Of a DNA stretch of 64,000 nt, positions 41,848 to 51,089 are shown piece after piece. The stretch's first letter is position 1. Each line of letters opens with the position of its first letter. This stretch comes from Paenibacillus silagei. GTDB lineage: Bacteria; Bacillota; Bacilli; Paenibacillales; Paenibacillaceae. The translations under genes and the position numbers were made by a program. Under the pieces are notes generated by a model. It was not told where the DNA came from, did no database searches, and saw only the letters and a program-made list of their open reading frames with translations. Location of the stretch: the NCBI RefSeq assembly GCF_017874735.1, contig NZ_JAGGLV010000014.1, positions 124,001 to 188,000 on the forward strand, given 5' to 3'.

Positions 41848-42998
41848 AGGGAATAGATATCGAAGCCATTCACAATAGAACAATATCCCCTCCGGTGGCA
41901 CTGGGCAGCTATCCTGCTTCCGACGTTACCTTCCTGCTCAAGGATCTAAGCAATGTATCCCTGGAGCGGGGAACAGCCGAGCGGGAGGAAGCGATCCAGT
42001 CCGGTGTGCATTATTCGGAGATGCTTCCGGTGGAGTACCAGCCGACAGAGCAGTATATCGAATTGTTTCATGAGACGCTGCAGCAGACCGCGAAGAAGGT
42101 GGCGCTGGCTGTAGCTGTGGTGTCTGAGATGATTGTAGCCCGGCGGGGAACGGCGAATACGGTGCTGGTCTCTTTGGCGAGAGCGGGCACACCTATCGGG
42201 GTGCTGATCAAACGTTATATTCTTGAGAAATATGGAGCGGATCTGCCGCATTACAGCATCTCGATTATCCGCGGCAAGGGGATTGATGAGAATGCGGTGC
42301 TCTATATGCTACAGCAGCATGGACAGGATGCCGAACTGCAATTCATCGATGGCTGGACCGGCAAGGGGGCCATCCGGCAGGTGCTGATAGAGGCCTGTGA
42401 GAGTATGCATAAGAAATATGGCATTACGCTAAATGATGATCTGGCGGTACTCGCAGATCCCGGGCACTGCTCGGGAACCTACGGCACCCGGGAGGATTAT
42501 CTGATTCCAAGCGCCTGCCTGAACTCCACGGTGTCCGGCCTGATGAGCCGTACAGTGCTCCGTGATGATCTGATCGGGCCAGAGGAATTCCACGGGGCCA
42601 AATTCTACAAGGAATGGCTGGACAGTGATCTGTCCAACGTATTCGTTGAAGCGATTACCCCGTATTTCGCGGAAGTAGCAGCAGAGGCACTTGCGCAGGC
42701 TGCGGAGATGCTGGAGCATCCGCCGGAGATTACCTGGCAGGGGCTGGCCGATATCCGCAGTATCCAGGATACCTTCGGCATCGATAATATCAATCTGGTG
42801 AAGCCAGGAGTGGGGGAGACGACACGTGTGCTGCTGCGGAGAGTGCCCTGGAGAATCCTTGTTGACAGGCTGGACAATCCCAACCTGCGGCATATTCTGC
42901 TGCTGGCGGAGGACCGGGGCGTGCCGGTAGAGGTCTATCCCGGGCTGACCTACTCCTGCTGCGGAATCATCAAGCCGCTGAAAGGGGAGAGTGAATGA
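41844..42998 (+). CDS. StiP-type protein with C-terminal Pelota-like RNA-binding domain
   Basis: In this 384-aa protein the first ~290 residues (TVLVSLARAGTPIGVLIKRY, YSISIIRGKGIDENAVLYML, FIDGWTGKGAI, LADPGHCSGTYGTRED with conserved Cys/His) match the StiP family, first described as PRTase-like and also annotated as a cysteine protease. The last ~90 residues (RVLLRRVPWRILVDRL ... LTYSCCGIIKPLKG) look like the Pelota-type RNA-binding domain commonly fused to it. Overlaps by 4 bases on both sides. Confidence 0.86.
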   Translation: MKGIDIEAIHNRTISPPVALGSYPASDVTFLLKDLSNVSLERGTAEREEAIQSGVHYSEMLPVEYQPTEQYIELFHETLQQTAKKVALAVAVVSEMIVARRGTANTVLVSLARAGTPIGVLIKRYILEKYGADLPHYSISIIRGKGIDENAVLYMLQQHGQDAELQFIDGWTGKGAIRQVLIEACESMHKKYGITLNDDLAVLADPGHCSGTYGTREDYLIPSACLNSTVSGLMSRTVLRDDLIGPEEFHGAKFYKEWLDSDLSNVFVEAITPYFAEVAAEALAQAAEMLEHPPEITWQGLADIRSIQDTFGIDNINLVKPGVGETTRVLLRRVPWRILVDRLDNPNLRHILLLAEDRGVPVEVYPGLTYSCCGIIKPLKGESE

Positions 42999-43831
42999 TC
43001 TACGCCAGCGATCTGGACCGCACGCTGATCTACTCTCTTAGCGCGATAGGCGTTCCTGAGGATACCCCGGGTCTGGTTCCGGCAGAGGTTGTTGACGGCA
43101 AGGTGGTATCGTATATCTCACAGCAGGCTCTGGCTACACTGAAAGAGCTGGCGGCGAAGATCGTCTTCATGCCGGTGACTACACGTACCATTGCCCAGTA
43201 CCGGCGGATTAACCTGTTCCAGGAGACGGTCATTCCGGATTATGCCATTACCAGCAATGGCGGCAATATTCTTGTGAACGGGATAGTGGACCAGGATTGG
43301 CGGACGGCTGTCGGCAGAGCGGTGGAACGCGGCTCCGCTGCGGCGGAAGAGGCCGAGAGCATCGTGCGTGCTGTTGTCCGGGAAGAATGGATCATTAGCC
43401 GGCGGTACTGCGATGAGCTGTTCTATACGTTCGTGGTTCACCGGGATTCGCTGCCGCTTGAGGAGGTTGCCCGGATGTCTCAACGGCTGGGTGAGCTTGG
43501 CTGGAGAGTATCCCTGCAGGGGCGCAAGCTCTATATCGTGCCGGAGGCGGTGAACAAAAGCGATGCCATTCTTCATGTCCGCCGCACCGTGCATTCAGAG
43601 CCGATGGTCGCCTCCGGTGACTCTCTTCTGGACAAGAGCCTGCTCGCCGCCGCCGACTATGCCATAGCTCCCTGCCACGGAGAAATATTTGCCGAGCAGC
43701 AGGCGGGTTTAGTACACTTAGAGTATCCGTTTACTAAGCGGCCGGGGGTATTTGCCGCGGATGAGATTATGCAGTATGTTCACAGGATTTATACACATTT
43801 GACAGCATTGGGAGTTGGACCGCCACCATGA
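42995..43831 (+). CDS. Ter-associated HAD-superfamily phosphatase
   Basis: The 278-aa protein carries HAD motif I IYASDLDRTLIYS, motif II VFMPVTTRT and motif IV VASGDSLLDKSLLAAADYA. It probably removes a phosphate from an intermediate of the Ter nucleoside-like pathway. It overlaps the ATP-grasp gene by four bases, part of the chain of ATGA junctions in this operon. Confidence 0.9.
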   Translation: MIYASDLDRTLIYSLSAIGVPEDTPGLVPAEVVDGKVVSYISQQALATLKELAAKIVFMPVTTRTIAQYRRINLFQETVIPDYAITSNGGNILVNGIVDQDWRTAVGRAVERGSAAAEEAESIVRAVVREEWIISRRYCDELFYTFVVHRDSLPLEEVARMSQRLGELGWRVSLQGRKLYIVPEAVNKSDAILHVRRTVHSEPMVASGDSLLDKSLLAAADYAIAPCHGEIFAEQQAGLVHLEYPFTKRPGVFAADEIMQYVHRIYTHLTALGVGPPP

Positions 43832-44883
43832 AAAAGGTAAATATATATTTCAACCGCTGGTTCTCTGTTGCCTATCACTATATGAATCTCATCCGGAGCA
43901 ACGAAGACGGGATTCCGGTGCAAATCTTCGCCACCCACCCGGATATCCACCATATGTCGCTGCAAGGCGCGGATGTGGCCGGAACCGAGCCGGCGCTCGA
44001 AGGCATTGAATATGTGCAGTTCTGTGTTGATTTTTGCCGCCGGAACGAGATAGATATCTTCATCCCCCGGCTGCATATGCTCGATATCGCGCTGCATGCT
44101 TCGCTGTTCGATGAGATCGGAACGAAGGTGCTGGTCTGCCGTGATCTGGATCTGCTGGAGATGATCATGGACAAAGGCAAGTTCTATGAGAGCGTGAAGA
44201 CCACCGGGATTATGACGATTCCTGATTATCATGTGGTTAGTAATGCGGAGCAGTTCAGGGAAGCTTATGAAGATCTCGCAGCCAAAGGACACAAGGTCTG
44301 CTTCAAGCCTACCGAGACGGAGGGCGGACTCGGATTCCGGATCATAGATAATGACCGCAGTCCCGTGGAGGAGCTGTTCGGCCATGTGACTCCGCTGATC
44401 TCCTTCGAGGAGGCTTACCGCATCCTTGATGAAGCCGGAAGCTTCCCTAACCTGATGGTGATGGAGCTGCTGGAGGGATATGAATATAGTATTGATTGCT
44501 TGTCAGATGAGAAGGGCAGGCTGCTGGCCGCAGTTCCCCGCCGTAAGGCAGGCGGCCGCCTGCGGTTGATGGAGTATATCCCGGAGCTTGCGGAGGTGGC
44601 CCGCAGGGTGGCTGAGACGTACCGGATTCCGTTCAATTTCAATATCCAGATGAAATACAGCGGTGGCGTCCCCAAGCTGCTGGAGATTAACCCGCGGATG
44701 TCCGGCGGCCTGCATATCTCCTGTCTGTCCGGAATCAATTTCCCTTATCTTGCTGTCAAAAGCGCGCTCGGCGGCGAGGTTCTGCCTGCATCGTTCAAGC
44801 ATAACGTCCTGGCCAGCCATGTCGAGCAGCCGCTGATCATGAGAATAAACGGAGAATCCGTCATTACGGATTCCGTGAATTGA
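43828..44883 (+). CDS. Ter-associated ATP-grasp ligase
   Basis: The 351-aa protein is an ATP-grasp enzyme: KVCFKPTETEGGLGFRII as the ATP-binding strand-loop, MVMELLEGYEYSIDCL, and the metal-binding LLEINPRMSGGLHIS. Such enzymes join a carboxylate to an amine or thiol with ATP; in ter loci it is predicted to add an amino-acid-like group to the nucleoside-like product. It ends at 44883 in a TGA embedded in a short hairpin (44881-44903). Confidence 0.9.
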   Translation: MKKVNIYFNRWFSVAYHYMNLIRSNEDGIPVQIFATHPDIHHMSLQGADVAGTEPALEGIEYVQFCVDFCRRNEIDIFIPRLHMLDIALHASLFDEIGTKVLVCRDLDLLEMIMDKGKFYESVKTTGIMTIPDYHVVSNAEQFREAYEDLAAKGHKVCFKPTETEGGLGFRIIDNDRSPVEELFGHVTPLISFEEAYRILDEAGSFPNLMVMELLEGYEYSIDCLSDEKGRLLAAVPRRKAGGRLRLMEYIPELAEVARRVAETYRIPFNFNIQMKYSGGVPKLLEINPRMSGGLHISCLSGINFPYLAVKSALGGEVLPASFKHNVLASHVEQPLIMRINGESVITDSVN

Positions 44884-44903
44884 GCGTGTAGCATTCACGC
44901 TCA
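44881..44903 (+). other. Short hairpin at the ATP-grasp stop codon
   Basis: TGAGCGTG pairs with CACGCTCA around TAGCATT. It includes the ATP-grasp stop codon and sits just before the next ribosome-binding site; it may set mRNA stability or translation between the biosynthetic genes and xpaC/telA. Confidence 0.4.
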
Positions 44904-44919
44904 TAAGAGGTGAGAAGGA

Positions 44920-45636
44920 ATGCAAGCTAAATTCAAAGTACTGGCGTATGCCGGTGCCGGTTATGTTGTAGCCGTACTGACCAGCGGCTTCCTGCCTGAG
45001 CTGGTCTCGCTGCTGCTTCCGGTAATCGGGGCAGCACTTGCAGTGCCGGAGCTCAGGCGCACCAAAGTGAATCTCCCGGTAGAGGTGATTCCTGCCGGAC
45101 AGGAGCCGCAGGCCATTCCGGCGGCATCCTCCGCCGCGCCGCAGGCTTCGTCTGCTGCCACTGCCTCTCCTGCTGCTGCGGGACAGGCCTCCCCGGCCCA
45201 TTCGGGTGCCGGACACAGGGAGGACATACAGATCGGAGCAGAGTTCGCTCCGGTGGTGGAGTATCTGGGCATCCTGGAGGATATGATCATCTCCGAAGGG
45301 CAGAAGGATACGCTGGACAATGAAATTGTCGAGAAGTCGCTGGCGCTGTTCGCCAGGCTGCAGCGCGTCATTCCGCTGCTGCAGGAGCTGGGTAACGGTG
45401 AGATTAACCATACCGTCCGCAGGCTGGTGCTGAAGGACCTTAATGGAGTAATCAACCCGTTCCTGCGCCTGGGCGGCGAAGCCAAGACAAGAAACCGGAG
45501 AATGCTGCTGAACGGTCTGCGTGATGTCGATGCCAAAATATCCGATATTGCGTCGACGATCGAGCACAAAGACCTGATGGAACTTCAGACCAAGGCGGAA
45601 CTGATTCATCAGCGCTACAGCAGTTCCGAATTATAG
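44920..45636 (+). CDS. XpaC-like protein
   Basis: The 238-aa protein has two short hydrophobic stretches near the N-terminus (VLAYAGAGYVVAVLTSGFLP, LVSLLLPVIGAALAVPE), an Ala/Pro-rich linker (residues ~60-100) and a helical C-terminal half (EYLGILEDMIISEGQKDTLD onward). In B. subtilis a protein of this kind (XpaC) is encoded directly ahead of a TelA homologue (YaaN), exactly as here. The family is named for hydrolysis of a chromogenic phosphate, but the true role is unknown. It lies 13 bases before telA. Confidence 0.65.
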   Translation: MQAKFKVLAYAGAGYVVAVLTSGFLPELVSLLLPVIGAALAVPELRRTKVNLPVEVIPAGQEPQAIPAASSAAPQASSAATASPAAAGQASPAHSGAGHREDIQIGAEFAPVVEYLGILEDMIISEGQKDTLDNEIVEKSLALFARLQRVIPLLQELGNGEINHTVRRLVLKDLNGVINPFLRLGGEAKTRNRRMLLNGLRDVDAKISDIASTIEHKDLMELQTKAELIHQRYSSSEL

Positions 45637-45649
45637 GAGGAGGATAGCC

Positions 45650-46744
45650 ATGTCCACGCAGTTAATTGAGCTTAGAAAAGAAGATGAGCAGAAGGTAGTC
45701 CAGGAGGCTTCCCAGTTAATTGAGCAGGTGGCCAAGACTGACACGGTGGCACTGGATTCCCTGATGGATGATATCGGGAAGCTTGGGGTGAAGACGCAGG
45801 AGAAGGCAGGCCAGACGCTGAAGCTGCTGGACCGCCCCGTCAATGACCTGATGAGCGGCAAGCGGGTGGAAGTGCCCAATATGATTATGAAGCTGCGCAA
45901 TGAGTGCGAGACCCTTCAGCAGAGCAAAAATGTCAGCTTCTTCGGCAAAATGCTGCGCAAAAGCCCGCTTAAAAATTATGTATACAAATATCAGTCGGTC
46001 CGCACCAACATTGATGCCATTATCACCGGTCTGCGTGACGGCCGGGATACGCTAGAGGAGAGCATCGTTAACATGCGCCAGTTGAAGCGTACCTCCATGG
46101 AGGAGATCTATAACCTCCAGACCAAGATCGCCTTCGGCAACAAGCTGAAGGAGCTGTTCGAGGTGGAGATCGCCAAGCCCGAGAATGAATTCCGCAAAGC
46201 GTATCTGGAGCGGGGGCTGCGCAAGGTCATGGTGCGGATTCAGTCCATGACTGAGATGATTCTGCTCTACAATCAGGCGATTGCGGCAACGGATATCATC
46301 AATGACAATAATGACAAGCTGATTGATTCCGTAAACAACGCGATCGATAAGACCTCTAACCTGATCACCGTCTCGGCGATGATTGCCATGTCCCTGGCCG
46401 ATCAGGAGAATGTCATCAATGCGGTCGAAGCCACCAACAAGACCATCGAGGACCAGTTCAAGGAGAATGCGCGGCTGCTGCGCACGACGACAGAGAAGAC
46501 AACGGAGCTGCTCTCCAAGCCGTCCATGTCGCTGGAAGCCGTGAATCAGGCTATTGGCGACTTGCTCAGCGCCCTGGATACCTCAGAGCAGTCCAACCGG
46601 CGGATCATCGAGAGCTGTCAGGACTATACGTCCAAAATGACCACCATCAACACCCAGCTGAACAACCGGCTCGGGCTTAACGAAGGCTCACAGCCGCAGG
46701 CTTTGAAGCAGGCGGAGAGCGGGCTGAGCAGCTTTTTGAATTAA
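45650..46744 (+). CDS. telA: TelA/YaaN-family toxic-anion resistance protein
   Basis: The 364-aa cytoplasmic, almost entirely helical protein matches the TelA family over its length: MDDIGKLGVKTQEKAGQTLK, the core FGKMLRKSPLKNYVYKYQSV, SIVNMRQLKRTSMEEIYNLQ and the C-terminal helix AVNQAIGDLLSALDTSEQSN. TelA proteins raise tolerance to tellurite and to some cell-wall antibiotics; mechanism unknown. GGAGGAGG precedes ATG 45650. It closes the ter operon and is followed by a clear terminator. Confidence 0.93.
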   Translation: MSTQLIELRKEDEQKVVQEASQLIEQVAKTDTVALDSLMDDIGKLGVKTQEKAGQTLKLLDRPVNDLMSGKRVEVPNMIMKLRNECETLQQSKNVSFFGKMLRKSPLKNYVYKYQSVRTNIDAIITGLRDGRDTLEESIVNMRQLKRTSMEEIYNLQTKIAFGNKLKELFEVEIAKPENEFRKAYLERGLRKVMVRIQSMTEMILLYNQAIAATDIINDNNDKLIDSVNNAIDKTSNLITVSAMIAMSLADQENVINAVEATNKTIEDQFKENARLLRTTTEKTTELLSKPSMSLEAVNQAIGDLLSALDTSEQSNRRIIESCQDYTSKMTTINTQLNNRLGLNEGSQPQALKQAESGLSSFLN

Positions 46745-46786
46745 GGGTTTGCTTCTGGGCCGGTAAAATAACTTGAATAATGCACC

Positions 46787-46820
46787 AAGCCTGCTGATAT
46801 GGATTCGGCGGGCTTTTTTT
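46787..46820 (+). terminator. Terminator of the ter operon
   Basis: AAGCCTGC (46787-46794) pairs with GCGGGCTT (46808-46815) with one G-T pair, followed by seven T. Confidence 0.85.
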
Positions 46821-46900
46821 GTTGTTAAATTTCTAATTTACTAATATATTCCGGTAAGATATTATGAGATGGGTTCAGTCGTACATTCAGGGGGAGAGTA

Positions 46901-49432
46901 TTGATGATCAGGAAGTTAACGGGAATATTGGCAGGTATAGTCGGAGCGGGGATGCTGTTTGGTTCTATGGGGACAGCGGCAGCCCAGTCAGCAGGGACAA
47001 AGGATTATGAGGGACATTGGGCGCAGCAGACGATTCAGAGCTGGCTGGATAACGGCTTGCTTAGAGGCTTCGGGGATGGATCGGTTAAACCGAACCAGAC
47101 CATAACCAGAGCGGAGTTCATGACGCTCATTAACCGTTCTTATCATTTTACGGAACAGAGTAAGGTGAATTTCTCCGATGTGCCGTCTACCAGCTGGGCG
47201 TATAGTGAGGTTGCGAAGGCTATAGCGGCTGGATATATCCAGGGCTTCAACAATGAGATGCGCCCGAATGCTCCGATTAACCGCCAGGAAGCAGCAGTTA
47301 TAGTCAGCAAGCTGCTGAAGCTGGACGCGGGCAGTATAGAGGTATTGGAAGTATTCAGTGATGCAAGCCAGATTGCATACTGGAGTAAAGGGAGTGTTGC
47401 TGCCGCAGTCACAGCGAAGGTGCTTAAAGGGTATCCGGATGGAACCTTCGGGCCTGTCAAAGCCTTGACCCGTGCAGAATCCTTAGCGCTGATCGATGCG
47501 GCAGTCTCCCGAACGGGTCAATCTGCACAGGGAGCGGTGACGCCTGCTCCAGCCGTAACACCATCGGCTACTCCCGCAGCTACAGCTGCACCAACTGCAA
47601 CTGCTGCTGCAGCTGCGGGAGGAAGTGGCGGCGGTAGTGGCGGGGGCGGTGGTCCTCAGGTGACACCAACCCAGGCTCCGGCGGCAACACCAACGCCGGT
47701 TCCAACACCGACACCGACACCAAGCCCGGAACCTGTTAATGAATTACCGGTCAAGGAGCTTCCGGCGCTGGATATCAGCATCACCTCTCGCCCTGACGAT
47801 TCAGTTACGAATGCTGTTTATCTAGAAGTTGATTATAGCAGGGTGATTGGAAGCACTATCAGTCTAAATGACCAGATAACTTATTATGTAACAGCGAAGC
47901 CGATCAGCTCTAGAGATCTCCGCTGGGAGCTTACCAATCTCCAGTACGCTTCTATTAGTACGGGATACTCGTTGAAGACGCTGACATATACCGGTGTTTC
48001 GATTCCAAAGAGCAGGATTGGCACAGCAGGCGATAAATATGTCTCAGTTGTGGTACGGAATTCATCTAATGAAGTGACCGGATTCTATACTCAAAAGGTG
48101 AATTTGCAGCCCTCAGTTACTGAGGCTTATAGCAGTATAATGTTACTGAACAGTGGTGTGACTATTACCCAGGAGAAATTCAGCACAGTGTCTTCCCAAG
48201 TATATTATCGGGATACTATTGATGTGGAAGATGCTGCTTTGCAATTTGGCGGAAGAGCAGTGGGATATACAATTACCCCGAAGTACTATATGGACAGTAA
48301 CCTGAATTTGGAATTGAATGATATCATTCATGCTTCGCGTAAAGTGTACAGAGACGGCTGGGTCAGTGTGGTTGATGCCACAGTATCCTCTAATACAGCA
48401 GTAGGTGCTTCATCACCGGGCTATATCCCGTTTGCCTATGACACATTATATAATTTCAAAACATATAACGAAGATGAATACACCATTATTTTCCTCGATT
48501 CCGAGATGAAGCCATTGGGTTATTACACCGGCAAGGTGATGCTTAGCACAGACCTGAAATTAGAAGCAGCCATGAAAAGAATTGACGAGCTTCCTTTGAA
48601 TGTAACTTTAATGGATGAAGATGCAGTTAACAGGGCTTATAGAGCCTACTTGCCGTTTGATGATTCTTTCAATTGGGGAGAACGCAAGACTAAGCTTAAG
48701 AATGCTGTATCAGCTCTTATGGACGCCAAGAGATCGGGACCACTTCAAAATATGGATCTGGTTCAATCCGTAATTATTGATGGGTATAATCAATTCAACG
48801 GCAAGACAATAAGTATGAATTGGATGGGTTTCCCGGATGAGTTGAAGGGAAGCATAGGCAGCTTCTCGTATTACATTACAGCCAATCCTGTTCGTGCAGA
48901 GGATTTAGCACAACCAAGCCCTTATGGGGAATTTGATTTTGCTGACATTCATTCAGTAGTTCTTCCGGTGACAGATAAGAGCGGACAGAATTACGTTACA
49001 GTGGTCTATTTTAATAAGGCAGGGCAAGCAATACGTTATACCACCAAGCTTGTAGATTTCTCGTCGAAGCGGCCGGTGTGGGACGGAACGGCGGCACAGA
49101 TTGGGGATGGAGTTAAGCTGGTCCGGGATTATAATAACGGTACCCGTATAGACTATGTATCTGTAAAAGATTATCAGAAAACGCATCCCGAGGCGGTCTA
49201 TTTCACAGCGACCTCTAAATCAGCGTTGGCAGCAGCTAAGCAAGAATTCTCTGCAGAATCTGCAGTACAGTATTTAAATGATTACCGGAATACTAACAGT
49301 ATCTATCCTTATGAGCGAATTCAGTTATCTGATGATGCGGCGCGGAATGGACAGCCGGAAGACTACATTATCCTGTTCTATGATGCTAATTATAAGGCGC
49401 TTAATTATTATATTGGCGGTTTGACTGACTGA
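46901..49432 (+). CDS. S-layer-homology surface protein
   Basis: The 843-aa protein has a signal peptide (residues ~1-29, ending GTAAAQ), three SLH repeats (~34-85, ~88-145, ~150-205; for example GHWAQQTIQSWLDNGLLRGF and PNQTITRAEFMTLINRSYHF) that bind pyruvylated cell-wall polysaccharide, a Thr/Pro/Ala/Gly linker (~210-285 with GGSGGGSGGGGG and repeated PTPTP), and ~560 residues of Tyr- and Ser-rich beta-type sequence with at least two related blocks. The C-terminal part has no recognised domain. A stand-alone gene with its own promoter region. Confidence 0.88.
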   Translation: MMIRKLTGILAGIVGAGMLFGSMGTAAAQSAGTKDYEGHWAQQTIQSWLDNGLLRGFGDGSVKPNQTITRAEFMTLINRSYHFTEQSKVNFSDVPSTSWAYSEVAKAIAAGYIQGFNNEMRPNAPINRQEAAVIVSKLLKLDAGSIEVLEVFSDASQIAYWSKGSVAAAVTAKVLKGYPDGTFGPVKALTRAESLALIDAAVSRTGQSAQGAVTPAPAVTPSATPAATAAPTATAAAAAGGSGGGSGGGGGPQVTPTQAPAATPTPVPTPTPTPSPEPVNELPVKELPALDISITSRPDDSVTNAVYLEVDYSRVIGSTISLNDQITYYVTAKPISSRDLRWELTNLQYASISTGYSLKTLTYTGVSIPKSRIGTAGDKYVSVVVRNSSNEVTGFYTQKVNLQPSVTEAYSSIMLLNSGVTITQEKFSTVSSQVYYRDTIDVEDAALQFGGRAVGYTITPKYYMDSNLNLELNDIIHASRKVYRDGWVSVVDATVSSNTAVGASSPGYIPFAYDTLYNFKTYNEDEYTIIFLDSEMKPLGYYTGKVMLSTDLKLEAAMKRIDELPLNVTLMDEDAVNRAYRAYLPFDDSFNWGERKTKLKNAVSALMDAKRSGPLQNMDLVQSVIIDGYNQFNGKTISMNWMGFPDELKGSIGSFSYYITANPVRAEDLAQPSPYGEFDFADIHSVVLPVTDKSGQNYVTVVYFNKAGQAIRYTTKLVDFSSKRPVWDGTAAQIGDGVKLVRDYNNGTRIDYVSVKDYQKTHPEAVYFTATSKSALAAAKQEFSAESAVQYLNDYRNTNSIYPYERIQLSDDAARNGQPEDYIILFYDANYKALNYYIGGLTD

Positions 49433-49465
49433 TTCTCCGCTAATCCTACTCATATTATCCCGCTC

Positions 49466-49500
49466 CTCCACATACGTTGTCACTAAGGCGACCTGTGGAG
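49466..49500. terminator. Stem-loop after the SLH gene
   Basis: CTCCACA (49466-49472) pairs with TGTGGAG (49494-49500); the loop has little extra pairing and no T-run follows. It lies 33 bases after the stop and just before the ribosome-binding site of the 33-aa gene. Confidence 0.4.
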
Positions 49501-49518
49501 AAAGAGGGGATAAGCGGG

Positions 49519-49620
49519 ATGATTCTGGGATGCTTGATCGTGGTGCTTATCGTCGTAGCCAGCAGTGAGAAGGCGGAGGCGATTGCCAGCCTGAATGAAC
49601 GGGAGGATAACAACCTGTAA
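49519..49620 (+). CDS. 33-aa single-span membrane peptide
   Basis: GAGGGG eight bases upstream of ATG 49519. The peptide begins MILGCLIVVLIVVASSEKAE and ends ASLNEREDNNL: a membrane helix at the very N-terminus and a charged cytoplasmic tail. Size and layout match small membrane peptides seen throughout Paenibacillus and Bacillus. No terminator or clear operon partner. Function unknown. Confidence 0.5.
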   Translation: MILGCLIVVLIVVASSEKAEAIASLNEREDNNL

Positions 49621-49767
49621 CAAGGGTGCGGGGAGTGAACGGAATCCATAAATTATTGATGCTCTGTGATTCAAGCAATTTCCAGTGGTTTATTGGGTAT
49701 AATAGCTGGAGGCTGTACATCAGTCTTCCGGCACCACTGAAAATATAAAGTGAATACGGAGGGTCAA

Positions 49768-50556
49768 ATGGAGAACGAGGCACTGCTGCAGGTAGAGAAG
49801 CTTGCACTTAAGAAACAGAAGATCTTCCGGCAAAGCGTATGGCGGTACATTGCCAGGGCCATGCTCGCCAGCATGTTTATCGGATTCGGCGTGATCGTAG
49901 CCTTTAAGACCGGCAACTTCTTCTATATGGAACAATCGCCGATGACCTATCCGATGGCTGCGATCACCTTCGGCGCAGCCATCATCTTGATTTCCTACGG
50001 TGGAGGAGATTTATTTACCGGGGACACTTTTTATTACACCTATGCGGCACTGAGGCGCAAGCTGGCATGGACTGAGGTTGTGCGGATGTGGGTCGTCAGC
50101 TATCTGGGCAACATTCTTGGGGCTACGGCGTTTGCCCTGCTTATTTTTCTGACCGGATTGTTCTATGATTCCTCTGTCAACGGGTTCCTGCTGAATGTGG
50201 TGGCCCATAAGATGGAAGCACCGGCGATGCAGCTGTTCTTCCGGGCGATTCTCTGTAACTGGCTCGTCTGTCTGGCCTTCTTCGTGCCGATGTCAATGAA
50301 GAACGATGGTGCCAAAATGTTCGCCATGGTGCTGTTCGTGTTCTGCTTCTTCATCTCGGGGTACGAGCATAGTATTGCCAACATGTGTACCTTCGCGATT
50401 GCTCTCGTCCTGGATCACCCCGGTACGATCTCCTGGGGAGGCGTGGTGCATAATCTCGTCCCGGTCACATTAGGCAATCTGATCGGCGGCGGCGTGCTAA
50501 TGGGCGTGATGTATTACTATGTGAACAAGCCGTTTCTGGAGGATGAGTCTCACTGA
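49768..50556 (+). CDS. Formate/nitrite transporter (FNT) family channel
   Basis: I start at ATG 49768; GTG 49750 is a possible alternative. The ~262-aa protein has six membrane segments and FNT features: AMLASMFIGFGVIVAFKTGN, ISYGGGDLFTGDTFYYTYAA, VSYLGNILGATAFALLIF, ILCNWLVCLAFFVPMSMKND and NLIGGGVLMGVMYYYVN. FNT pentamers pass small monovalent anions such as formate, nitrite or lactate. No formate or nitrite metabolic gene is adjacent. Confidence 0.92.
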   Translation: MENEALLQVEKLALKKQKIFRQSVWRYIARAMLASMFIGFGVIVAFKTGNFFYMEQSPMTYPMAAITFGAAIILISYGGGDLFTGDTFYYTYAALRRKLAWTEVVRMWVVSYLGNILGATAFALLIFLTGLFYDSSVNGFLLNVVAHKMEAPAMQLFFRAILCNWLVCLAFFVPMSMKNDGAKMFAMVLFVFCFFISGYEHSIANMCTFAIALVLDHPGTISWGGVVHNLVPVTLGNLIGGGVLMGVMYYYVNKPFLEDESH

Positions 50557-50572
50557 ACGGCAATAACATGAC

Positions 50573-50611
50573 ACAACAGCGATTCTCCGGTTACCGGGGG
50601 ATCGCTGTTGT
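50573..50611 (+). terminator. Stem-loop after the FNT gene
   Basis: ACAACAGCGAT (50573-50583) pairs with ATCGCTGTTGT (50601-50611), with an inner CCGG/CCGG stem. No T-run follows; the stem is perfect and 11 bp long. Confidence 0.6.
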
Positions 50612-50631
50612 GCGTTCGCAGGTAGGCCTAG

Positions 50632-50960
50632 GGCAAATGTATGTGGAAAAGCGAATACAATCGGTGCTGGCGAGGGTAAGTGGGCAAATGTATGCGAAAA
50701 CAAACATGTCTTTCAAGGCACAACTCCAGCATGAAAATGAGCAGCGTGGCTAAAAAACAGAACATCGTCTTTTCATTTATTTAACATATTTTAACGGAAA
50801 ACCAAACACAATGGGACTGGGTGCGCCGCGCAGGCCAAATGTAATCGAAAAACCGACCACAATGGGACTGGGAGCGCGGCGTAGGCCGTGCGTTTATCGC
50901 AGCGCCAGACGTATTTTCACAGAAAAACCAAATACAATGTGCTAGCGTGAGGGCGCAGGG
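50632..50960. repeat. Family B 51/52-bp tandem repeat, about six degenerate units
   Basis: AAATGTAT-GyG-AAAA-C-ACAATG-G-CTGG units start near 50635, 50686, (50786), 50837, 50888 and 50935. Periods of 51 bases are visible between the clearest ones. Some units keep TGTAT...ATACA arms (for example 50637-50659), others have lost them. No coding role. Confidence 0.7.
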
Positions 50961-50985
50961 TCCGGAGGAAGTACATAGAAAGCAA

Positions 50986-51013
50986 AAATCAGGGACACTA
51001 ATGCCCCTGATTT
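50986..51013 (-). terminator. Terminator of the TPM-domain gene
   Basis: AAATCAGGG (50986-50994) and CCCTGATTT (51005-51013) form a 9-bp stem; on the minus strand the stem is followed by TTGCTTTC. It lies 77 bases after the TPM stop. Confidence 0.75.
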
Positions 51014-51089
51014 CGCTTGATGGCCCAAAATAAGTTGTTACATCACCCACCTGTTAGGGTGAGGATGTGCTGTAGCGGCAGTCGGCTGC

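Noticed and set aside
34457..46744. A dedicated tellurite-resistance operon
   Set aside because: The family names are historical; presence of lyase, PRTase, HAD and ATP-grasp genes points to a broader stress or defence metabolite pathway, so I do not call the function tellurite resistance.
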